A DNA stretch of 64,000 nucleotides, taken from the NCBI RefSeq assembly GCF_034190915.1, contig NW_026947489.1, positions 55,862,001 to 55,926,000 of the forward strand. Direction: 5' to 3'. Below the pieces are notes generated by a model. The model had not been told where the DNA came from and searched no databases. It saw only the letters and a list, made by a program, of their open reading frames with translations. How positions within the stretch are numbered: position 1 is the first letter of the stretch; each line of letters opens with the position of its first letter. Below are positions 10,967-19,502 of this stretch, piece after piece. This stretch comes from Cavia porcellus (Eukaryota; Chordata; Mammalia; Rodentia; Caviidae). A program made the translations under genes and the position numbers.

Positions 10967-12689
10967 GACAAACAGAATCAAAGCAGAGGAATTCTTGCAG
11001 AAACTTGACTGAAATCAGTTTAATTTGTTGTTTTGCTTTTGCTTTGTGCTGTGTTAGAAGACAGAATGTAAGAGTCCCACATCTTGGGCAAAAAAGTTGT
11101 TTCTTATACCCTGTAGTTTCCCCTAAATCTGCAGGGTTAGGTCGAGGTCTGGAACTTCAACAGGATATTCTCCCAATAAGTGATAAAGAACTCATGTTCG
11201 CCTTATCATAGGGCCCGACCTTCCTTTGCTCACTGCGGGACCATACCCGGAAAGGCTGTCAGCCCAGCTGCTGTGTTCCTGGGAAGGCTCTTTCTGAACA
11301 TGCATTTCTAGAACACCACTCTGTGACATTCACCAGGCTAGTGACCACAAGAGTCATGAGCATTGTGCCAGAGGCCTGGCCTGCTGTCATAACCTTGTTT
11401 GTAGGCAGTGAAAAAGTCAAAGGGGTTAATAAAACAAGCCAGGTGATAGATAGAACCCTGGTGTATTGGAATGAAGAGTTTCTAGCCAGAATCTGGCCCT
11501 CATCATGGGAAAATTTGGGAGTTCTGGGAATCCCAAAACTAGGGTTCTGGCTTTATTGGTGACTCACTAGACGCTTGAGTGTGTTCCAGGTCTGTTATGT
11601 ACCTTGCTTCCCACAATGAAAGGGAAAAGAATCCTAAATCACTACCTTCAGGTGGTGAGCTAAAATCCTTTCTGAATGGATTCTAGCATCTTCCAGGGTA
11701 TGCTGGAGAAGGGATTCCTACATGAGGTATGATGTGGGACTAGGTTGTATTTAAGATTCACTTTAACCCAAAAGATTTATTGAGGATGCACAGCTTACTA
11801 TTAAGGTGCTGCAGATAAATCCACAGCCTGTTATGCAAGGAACTGTGGCCAGCAGAGACCCAGGCTTTGGCAGAAAGTGAACACAGGTCAGATACCAATG
11901 CAGCAAGAGCCATGGAGCTGATCAAAGGGAGGTGTGCAGGTCCACCTCAGGACGGCAAGAAGGTGAGAGTCTAATTCTTAGCCCTGAGACTAGGCAGGGA
12001 GTTCAGCATTTTATGTTACATTTTCCTTTCCCTCCATCAGGCCCCTACCAGGTAGAACTCCAAGCCACCTCTAAAGAATTTATTTGCTAAAGGTTCAAAA
12101 GTGGATTGGTGAAAAGCTAAGGTAAAGTCCAACAGAAAGCTTTCAGTGTTTGGAGAGGAATCTGTTGGTCCAGCGAGCACTCCTGAGAGAAACCTTGTGT
12201 CTAATCCTGTGAATGGAGAGGACCGGTTGTCTGAGCAGACGCAACAGGAAGAGGAAACTCCACAGCATGCTCTTCACCTGCCCGCTTGCCTTCTGGACCC
12301 TCACCCGAGCACTGTCACCTTCCAGTAGGGTGCTGGGGCTTGACTTGTCAGACTCTCTTTGCTAGTATTTTCATTGTCTCCATTGGGTGAGCCTCTGGTT
12401 CAGCCACAAATGTGAAAATAAATGGAAGTTGATTGATGGCCTAGAAAGTGAAAGAAGACTCATCCTTTTCTGCTAGACACTACTGTAAACATGTTAGCTG
12501 AGCTCAAGCCAGGGCCATACCCTGCATAACATCCCTTGTTATTAATAATAAAGTACAAAGTTTGTGGCTTCTCTTGAGAGATGGACATCTATGCCTATCT
12601 TACCCAGGCCCAGAGACTTAATAGTAATAACAAATGCTTACTGTTTCAGTTTTCAAAAGCCTCCTTGATTATCTTATTTTATTTTAGTT

Positions 12690-12838
12690 ACTTTTGTCTT
12701 TTTGAGACAGCCTTTCTCTATGCAGTTCAGGCTGGCCTTGAACTCACTTTGTAACCCAGACTGGCCGCAAACTCACAGTGATCCTCCTGTCTTAGCCTCC
12801 CAAGTGCTGGCATTTCAGGAGTGTGTCACCATGCCTGG
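12690..12838 (-). mobile_element. B1-type SINE with internal duplication
   Basis: TTTTTGAGACAGCCTTTCTC, AGGCTGGCCTTGAACTCAC followed by CAGACTGGCCGCAAACTCAC, CACCATGCCTGGGC. Confidence 0.9.
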
Positions 12839-13319
12839 GCAAGATAATTATTTTTAAAGGGACCCATATTCCAAATGGAATGAAAGTCCCAAGTTTCTGC
12901 ACAGATCCCCCCCCCCCCATATCATGGCTTCATAGACATCAGGAGGCCTCAGCAGCTGCCCAAAGGCTGCTCAGTAACAAGGAGTAAAAACAGATCTTTC
13001 CTAGAAAGGCTTTAAGACACAAAGACCCCAGATGTCACAGATAGGTTGTTGTCTCTGTACGTGTGATGGATACTTCTGACCCTGTTTAGTGCACTCTGGT
13101 TCTTTAGCTGCAGCAAAAGAATAGTCACTTCCCACAGGGTGCCTACTCACAGAGGCGGGTGTTGTGGGGAGTTTCAGTACTCCACAAGCACAAGGTCCTT
13201 GAGTTAGATCAAATTGGTGTGAGGACGACGCAGCAGGAAGAGCGCTGAGCTTAGCATGGTGGCAGCACGGTGTGGCTAGCTGAGAACAAAGACTCGAGGC
13301 AGACCTTGACTCAAGTCCT

Positions 13320-13430
13320 GGAGCCATGGTGAGCAACGTACTGATCTATTATTTAATCATCTTGAGCCTTAGTTTCCTTATCTGTAAAATAATGATATTT
13401 ATCATCTCGGGGGTAGTCAGGCTTAAAAAG
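13320..13430 (-). mobile_element. MIR-like SINE remnant
   Basis: CTTGAGCCTTAGTTTCCTTA, TCTGTAAAATAATGATATT follow the MIR antisense core. Confidence 0.55.
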
Positions 13431-13599
13431 AAATTTAGGTAAATCGTTTAGTACACAGCCCTTGCACAAAAGAATTTCACAGGACCAGCCCCAGGAGGCT
13501 ATAAAGCTGGGCTGAATTGGAGGCTACTCTGCTGAGACACATGAATGGTCAGTGTCAGCTTTTTTGTCCACCATCTTCCTGTACTTCTGTTTAGCTTGT

Positions 13600-13604
<5 letters not shown>

Positions 13605-13632
<28 letters not shown>
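13605..13632 (+). repeat. (TC)n microsatellite
   Basis: Uninterrupted TC dinucleotide run of about 28 bases. Confidence 0.95.
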
Positions 13633-13634
<2 letters not shown>

Positions 13635-13654
13635 CCTTGCAGCTCCCCTAAATT

Positions 13655-14032
13655 TCATGTGGCACTGTTTTTTTTTTTCCTCAGTTTGGATTCTGCAGTG
13701 GTGAACGTGGCCCATCTGCTTTTCAGTATGAAGTCCCGAAAGTTTCCCCTCAGCCTGTGGAGTTGCTGATGTACTTGTTCTGGTTCAGTTAGCTGGGTTT
13801 CATAATAGATGCCCTGTGTCCCTGTACCAGCATCTGTGAGCTGGTAGGTTTGCTTGGGAATGGGCGGTGACTGAATGGTGTTCCTAGCACTGGATAGAGA
13901 GATGAGATCTTTAACCTTTTGGGCTTCCTCCAAAAACTTGTACTTTATAAGCATGACCATAGGCCAGAGCATATTGTTCCTGGCATAAATCACGTGGAAG
14001 GTGCTGTTTATGTATCTTGCAGAAAGTGTCAT
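13655..14032 (-). other. Unassigned open frame, possible processed-pseudogene fragment
   Basis: The minus strand is open for 125 codons: MTLSARYINSTFHVIYARNN..., KYKFLEEAQKVKDLI, RLRGNFRDFILKSRW, ending in a Lys run made by an A-tract. The text looks protein-like and the A-tract is where a poly(A) tail would be in a retrocopy. I do not recognise the protein. There is no intron evidence and no clear TSD, and chance openness is possible. Confidence 0.2.
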
Positions 14033-14184
14033 GAATCACTGAAAGTCAAGGGAGGGTATCCATCCATTCTGGCACTGTCCCAGTTTCCTTTAGAGTAACT
14101 GGCCACAATCACACACAGAATCACTTGGTCAATTAAATGCCTCCCCTTCAAAAAAATTTCACCCCTAAAAACAAATGCCCATCG

Positions 14185-14225
14185 ACCCCTAGTACCAAAA
14201 ACAAACAAACAAACAAAAACCCCAA
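14185..14225 (+). mobile_element. ID-like SINE tail fragment
   Basis: ACCCCTAGTACC followed by A-rich (AAAC)n. Confidence 0.4.
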
Positions 14226-14921
14226 CAACAAAAAACCAAATGCCCATTAAGGAAGACAGAACAATATCAACCAATCAGAGTAGTCTCAAAAGTAATGTTC
14301 CACGTAGCTCATCAAAATAGCCAGGTTGTGTTTCAGATAAAAGTATTTGATAAAACCTCACTGAGCTCTGTGACTTTGTGATTACTTATTAGTGAAGTCT
14401 ATATTTGCCCTAAAAACTTGAAGCTCAGTTAATGCATTTTTAATGTTTCTGTTAAGATGAAGATTATTTTAATGAAAACCGTTCTGGAAAGTCAGGAGGC
14501 CTGCATTTACTTTTGGTTTCCTTAGTACAGTTTACAAAAGTGAAAATCAGCGAGGATTAATAAATGGTATTTGTACATTGCAGGATTAATAAAGTGTTTC
14601 TATAGTAAGTGTAGGAGTGTTGTTTGTAGACTAGTTGGCAGTTTTCTAAATGAGTTTGATGCTTCTCTTCATTCAAGGTGAGATAGTAGTCATTTCATCT
14701 CCAGTTTGCTTGCCTGTGCTGGAAGAGAGCTGGCCTGAGACTGCAGTCTGGAGAGCAGCAGAATCATGGCAGAGATCAAAAACAAAGCTTAATGCAGAAG
14801 ACGTGAGATTGCTCCATGTAATTCTACCAGTAGCTTTTGTGAGGTAGCCATAACAAATAAGGAAGGCAGCAGGCACATTCTTAGAGAGACTGAGTTAAAC
14901 AAACAATTGAGAACCGAAGAG

Positions 14922-15020
14922 GAGGCCCAGGGATCTATCTCAGTGGCAGAAGTGTCTTCCTGGCAAGTATGAGGTTGTGAGTTCAACCCCTGGTACCAAG
15001 AAGAAAGAAAAGAAAAAAAT
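14922..15020 (+). mobile_element. ID-like SINE
   Basis: GGCCCAGGGATCTATCTCAG, TTCCTGGCAAGTATGAGG, TCAACCCCTGGTACC, (AAGAA)n tail. Confidence 0.85.
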
Positions 15021-15078
15021 ATCAAAGAGAAATGAAAATCTATGAACTTTAGTTTTTGGCCTTGAGCTGTTTTGTTTT

Positions 15079-15222
15079 GTGTTTTGAAACTGGGTCTCAC
15101 TATGTGGTGCAGGCTGGCCTTGAACTCCCTTATGTAGTGCAGGGTGGACTTGAACTCAGCAATTCTCATTCCTCAGACTCTTGAGTGCTGGGATTATAGA
15201 CATAAGCCACCATGCCCAACTG
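15079..15222 (-). mobile_element. B1-type SINE with internal duplication
   Basis: TTTTGAAACTGGGTCTCAC, CTTGAACTCCCTTATGTAG followed by CTTGAACTCAGC, GAGTGCTGGGATTATAGAC. Confidence 0.88.
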
Positions 15223-15389
15223 AGTTTATAATTTTTAAAAATTGTGTAGCAAAGACATATCTACTAGCCAACGAGTAAACAGCAGGATAAAAACAATGAA
15301 CTAGAATAATTAACCCAGTAACGCTCCTTATTTCCCTAGATGATATTGTGGGGCTGAGAGAAGATGCAGAGAAGAGTGTTGGCAAGTTT

Positions 15390-15530
15390 GTCCTTGGCTG
15401 AGTGTGAGAATAACCCAGGCTTTTAAAAGATACCCATGCCAGGGCCCACCTGCCATGGCTTCCTCGCTATGTGGTGGAACCTGGATGTTTACCCTTTCCA
15501 CGTTCCACTCAGTGATTCTAATGTGCCAAT
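15390..15530. mobile_element. MER5A-like hAT relic
   Basis: GAGAATAACCCAGGCTTTTAAA, CCAGGGCCCACC and CTCAGTGATTCTAATGTGCC (read in parts) follow MER5A-type consensus phrases. Confidence 0.5.
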
Positions 15531-15732
15531 GGATAATGGAAGGAAAAGGTCACCAGGCTGTGAATGGCCAGTTACCCTCCTTTACTGAGACAGGGAGTTG
15601 TGGATTGGGGGGTTACGCAAGAATCTGTGAGCCCACATTAGGAAGTCATAACTTGATTGTAGAGTAGAACTCCGTATGTTTTGGCATGAGCACAAGACCT
15701 CATTTTGGTGAGGTCCTTTTTATTATTTATTT

Positions 15733-15882
15733 ATTTTGTCTTTTTGAGACATGGTCTCACTATGCCGTTCAGACTGGCCTTAGGCTTACTTTGTAGCCCA
15801 AGCTGGTCTCGAACTTGCAATGATCTTCCTGCCTCAGCCTCCCGAGTGCTGGGATTACAGGAGTGCATCACCACACCCGGCT
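15733..15882 (-). mobile_element. B1-type SINE with internal duplication
   Basis: TTTTGTCTTTTTGAGACATG, CAGACTGGCCTTAGGCTTAC followed by CAAGCTGGTCTCGAACTTGC, CACCACACCCGGCTT. Well preserved. Confidence 0.93.
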
Positions 15883-16136
15883 TGGCCATTTTCAGTAACC
15901 AAAGCTGCACTTAAAAGCTGAAGGGTTGCACATGAAGAAGATTCAGAGAACGTGCTGCAATTCCCAGCACAGACAGTCTGTAGAAGAGTGTCAAGCCCTG
16001 GGTGTCTGCTGAGTTAGAACCGTTGAGTAGTTGAGCACTTCGCTATTTACTAAGACAGAGGAAAGGTACCACAGCGTAAGAACTGAAGAGAAAGTCAGTG
16101 AACTACATTCATCTACAGTGTCAGAACTTGTGAAGA

Positions 16137-16255
16137 AGCTGGTCATGGTGCCACACACCTGTGATCCCAGCTCTGGAGGCTGAGGCAGGAGTTTGAGGCA
16201 TGCCTGGGATACATAAGGCCCTGCCTCAGAAAAACCAACACAAAAACAAACCAAA
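16137..16255 (+). mobile_element. B1-type SINE, internally deleted
   Basis: GCTGGTCATGGTGCCACACA, CTGGAGGCTGAGGCAGGAGT, GGCCCTGCCTCAGAAAAACC. Confidence 0.85.
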
Positions 16256-16673
16256 ACACAACTTGTACAGAAGGAGGCTAAATGCCTAACTGAACCAGGC
16301 TGTGTTCAGAGGAAAAAGATATTTTCCCCAATCTTTGGATTTGAAGCAAAGATTTTCCAGGGGACGCACACACACAGGTAGAGAAACAGAGTCAAAGATT
16401 GACTTGGGATATTCAGTTTGAATTAAAATGTTGGCAAAAGGCCAGGAATGTTGCAAACTCTAGCAAGAGCCTTAAAACTTTTATAAGATTTTCACAAAAT
16501 ATTTGACTCTGACCACACACTGACACTTTCTATATCTTCTATTTGATCTTGGAGTTGTTTGGTTTTTTAAAATTTTATTTTGGGGACAATAAAACCAAGC
16601 AAAATTAAGCAGAATAAAGCTAATCAAAACAATGCAGTGTAAGTGACACAGAATTTCAAAACAAGATAATAGG

Positions 16674-16803
16674 GGGCTGGGAATTTAGCTCAGCGGCATA
16701 AGCGCCTGCCTTGCAAGCAGGTAGTCGTGAGTTCGATCCCTGGTACCGATAAAAACGAAAAAGACAAAAAAAAAAAAAAAAAAAAAAAAAAAACAAAAAA
16801 AAC
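16674..16803 (+). mobile_element. Young ID-like tRNA-derived SINE with perfect 14-base TSD
   Basis: GGGCTGGGAATTTAGCTCAG, GCGCCTGCCTTGCAAGCAGG, GTGAGTTCGATCCCTGGTAC, CGATAAAAACGAAAAAGAC, then a pure A-tail of about 27. Flanks AACAAGATAATAGG at 16660-16673 and 16806-16819 are identical. It is the best full-length reference copy in the window. Confidence 0.97.
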
Positions 16804-16922
16804 CCAACAAGATAATAGGAAATCAACACTGGTTACTATAATGCCTCTTGTTATCTTCAAAACACCTGATCATATCTTCAGGCATAGTAAAAGCAAACAA
16901 AACAGAACAGAATAAGAGTGGT

Positions 16923-17030
16923 TTGTTTTGAGACCTAGTCTTACTACGTAGCCCAAACTAGCCTGCAACTCCTGGTTAACCTCCTGACTCAGCCTCCCTA
17001 GTGCTGAGATTACAGGTGTGTGCCAGCATG
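16923..17030 (-). mobile_element. B1-type SINE
   Basis: TGTTTTGAGACCTAGTCTTA, GACTCAGCCTCCCTAGTGCT, CAGCATGACCAG. Confidence 0.82.
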
Positions 17031-17605
17031 ACCAGTGATCTTGGAGTTTTATCACCATATTCCCAGCAACCTACTCTCTGTCTCTGGCTTTAGTCACACT
17101 CAGGGTGTCATGACACCACAGCCTGGGGATCTGTCCTCCCATGAAGGCTGGCACAGTAGAAAGCTGTAACCAAGGAGCCCGAGGGCAGGAGAGCCTGAGA
17201 ATGTGAGGCTGCTCTGCTTCCTAGCCATTGTGGGCTAAGCAACCTTGGTCTGCTTGTTAAATTAGCAGTACCAGGGCGGGGCAGCACCAAGATGGGAACT
17301 CAAAGCTGTTTGTCCCCTCTGCCAAGAGTCTAGAAGTTTTCTTCCTCAGATAAAGCGTGTTGTAGGACACAGAGCACCAGAAAGCTTTAGGATATGGTGG
17401 ACACATAGATCCTTGGATGTTAGGAATCTCTTCTCTTTTAGCTTCTGAATCTTTTAGTTGAGCGCTGTCTCTTCAAATGTGCTGCCCAGCCCAGTAGCTA
17501 TAGAATTCCTAAATGAGCCGAGGAGAGGCAGTCGGGTGCCCATCTGACAGATGAGAATGCAAGTCAGCCACCTTCCCTAATGAGAAATGTATGGTAACCT
17601 GTCTT

Positions 17606-17751
17606 TGTTTGTTTTTGAGTCAAGGTCTGGCTATGTAGGTCAGCTTGGCCTTGAACTCACTATATAGCCCAGCGGATCTCAAACTGTCAGTGATCTTCCC
17701 ACCTAAGCCTCCGAGTGCTGGGGTTCCAAGTGTGTACCACCATACCTGGCC
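17606..17751 (-). mobile_element. B1-type SINE with internal duplication
   Basis: GTTTTTGAGTCAAGGTCTGG, CTTGGCCTTGAACTCAC followed by GGATCTCAAACTGTCAGTG, ACCACCATACCTGGCC. Confidence 0.88.
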
Positions 17752-18775
17752 TGTGTCTATTATCCACTTCATCCAGGTGTTCATTCTGTCCCTCACTAAT
17801 ACCTGCCTCAGAGTTCAGCAGGGATTACTGGAAACCAGCCAGTGACTGGACACCTCCCAAGGCAGAAGCCCTTCCCACCTCAGCCACTTCAATCTCAGGT
17901 CACTGGAGCACCTATGATAGGGACCACAACCTGTGGGACCACAGCAGCCACCGCCCTGAATGCCCTTCTGGGAAGTGACCCTGACCTCATTTGCCAACTT
18001 CCTGCTTATATTCACTGCAGGCTTTTGTAGCCCTGGTGCTGGGCTTGGTAGTGATAGAATAGTGCTGGTGCAATGAGGCCTGTGGTTTTAATTCCATGTG
18101 AGTTGAGTAGCTCCACTCATTCATGACAGTGAGCCGGACCTCTAATGCTACCTGGCACTCAGGTGAAAGGAATGGGTGGCTGTGTGCAGAGAGAAAACCA
18201 AAGAGGATGTGCAGTTTCTTGCTGTATGAAAAAAGACAGTTATTATCTCACTAAATGTTAGAAAGAGAAGTTGTCTTACCTGTTTTATCCTGAAAAGATA
18301 GTTTGAATCCTTAGGATAAACCTACTCCTCCATCTCCCATCTCTAGGGGAGAGAGAGAGTAATAGTGCTCTATAATACTTGACATAACATTTACATTGGA
18401 AGGGGCAGGTTGTGGCCAGGAAAGGAGATCATGGACTTCTGGGTGCCTAACATTTACTAGCCTCTAAGCTCTTTTAGAGTAGACTAAGTCCAGGAAATAT
18501 GCAGCTCTCTACCCTGAAAGTATGTGGAACAGAGACAGTGCTTTCTAATCATCCGGAATGGAGTGCTCTAACACTTGCCTCCTCTGGGCCCATAATGTTC
18601 TTTATTTTATCAAGTGAAGTGGAACTCGGGTACCAGCTGGCCTGCCTCTCCATTCCCCCATAAGTATAGGAGATTTCTGTCCTTAACTAGATAAAGAGTC
18701 CTCATCCAGGAAGACAAAATAAACACTGTGTGGCAGATAATTACCAGGATCTATCTTGGGTGGGTGAGTGGGAGG

Positions 18776-19015
18776 GGAATTACAAGTGCCTACTATGTGC
18801 CTGCAGGCATGATTCTCATCTCAATTTTACAACATTAAAATAGACTAGTCATTTTTTTCTCCATTTTACAGAACAAGTGAGGGCTCAAGGAAGTTTAATT
18901 ACTCAAATGTCCCAGTCAGCGAGTGCTGACTTTGGAATTTAAATCCTGGTGGATGCAACCACCCTCTGCCTAAAACAGTGCCTGGCGCATAGTAGGAGTT
19001 CAGTAAAAATTTCAG
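18776..19015. mobile_element. MIR SINE remnants
   Basis: TGCCTACTATGTGCCTGCAG, CCATTTTACAGAACAAGTGA and then GTGCCTGGCGCATAGTAGGA are MIR landmarks; the last is in opposite orientation, so there may be two pieces. They lie directly upstream of the ZNF282 CpG island. Confidence 0.65.
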
Positions 19016-19246
19016 AAGAGCCAGGGATCGTTTTCTCCTAGGATGCCCGCATATCCTCAGGATGTACAGGAACAGGCCCACCGCCCCGCTACTGTGAGGC
19101 CACCGCGGTCGCCTGGGCCGGGACCGGACCCGGCGCCTCCTCTGGGTTGGGCCCCGCGGGCAGGCGGGGCTCTGTGGCCATTGGCTGGCGCGCACCGGAG
19201 GGCGGGGAGCGGCGCCGAGGGGACTGTTTGCTCCTACGGGCTGTAG

Positions 19247-19502
19247 ATGGAGCTGTCCCGCCCCGGCAAGGGGGAAGCCGCCTGGAAAACGTTCTTCCTC
19301 TGCCTGGCCGGCCCGAGCGGGGAACAGCGCTCCCAGGATGCAGTTTGTGTCAACACGGCCGCAGCCTCAGCAGCTGGGCATCCAGGGCCTGGGGCTGGAC
19401 AGCGGGAGCTGGAGCTGGGCCCAGGCGCTGCCCCCAGACGAGGTCTGCCACCAGGAGCCGGCGCTGCGCGCGGAGATGGCCGAGGGGATGCCGCCCATGC
19501 AG
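19247..19502 (+). other. Overlapping upstream reading frame ahead of the ZNF282 start
   Basis: An ATG at 19247 (MELSRPGKGEAAW...) opens a frame that is not the ZNF282 frame and stays open through the whole of exon 1 past the donor. If transcription starts upstream of it, this would be an overlapping uORF that lowers main-start use. Its context is modest (T at -3, G at +4). It could equally be promoter sequence. Confidence 0.35.
19338..19502 (+). CDS. ZNF282: ZNF282 coding exon 1
   Basis: The start ATG at 19338 opens [19 protein letters not shown] and is the first ATG in this frame; it matches the known ZNF282 start. The donor is CAG|GTGGGT at 19503, phase 0, giving 55 codons. The exon ends MAEGMPPMQ, which aligns with the MAESAPAR start exon of ZNF212. 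The first 46 residues therefore look like an extension ahead of the family's usual start. An out-of-frame ATG lies upstream at 19247. Confidence 0.93.

Larger units (their letters stand above)
9473..10985 (+). other. ZNF398: ZNF398 3' UTR (predicted)
   Basis: Non-coding stretch from the stop to the first AATAAA at 10961. A B1-type element (10714-10820) sits inside it. The 3' limit is inferred from the poly(A) signal and the T/G-rich stretch at about 11018-11060; use of the later AATAAA motifs at 12417 and 12547 cannot be excluded. Confidence 0.5.
11000..19040. other. Intergenic region ZNF398-ZNF282
   Basis: No gene recognised. It contains B1-type elements (12690, 15079, 15733, 16137, 16923, 17606), ID-like elements (14185, 14922, 16674), MIR remnants (about 13320-13430 and 18776-19015), a MER5A-like relic (15390-15530), a (TC)n run and an open minus-strand frame of unknown meaning (13655-14032). 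The stretch 11.0-12.6 kb is unclassified. Confidence 0.7.
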
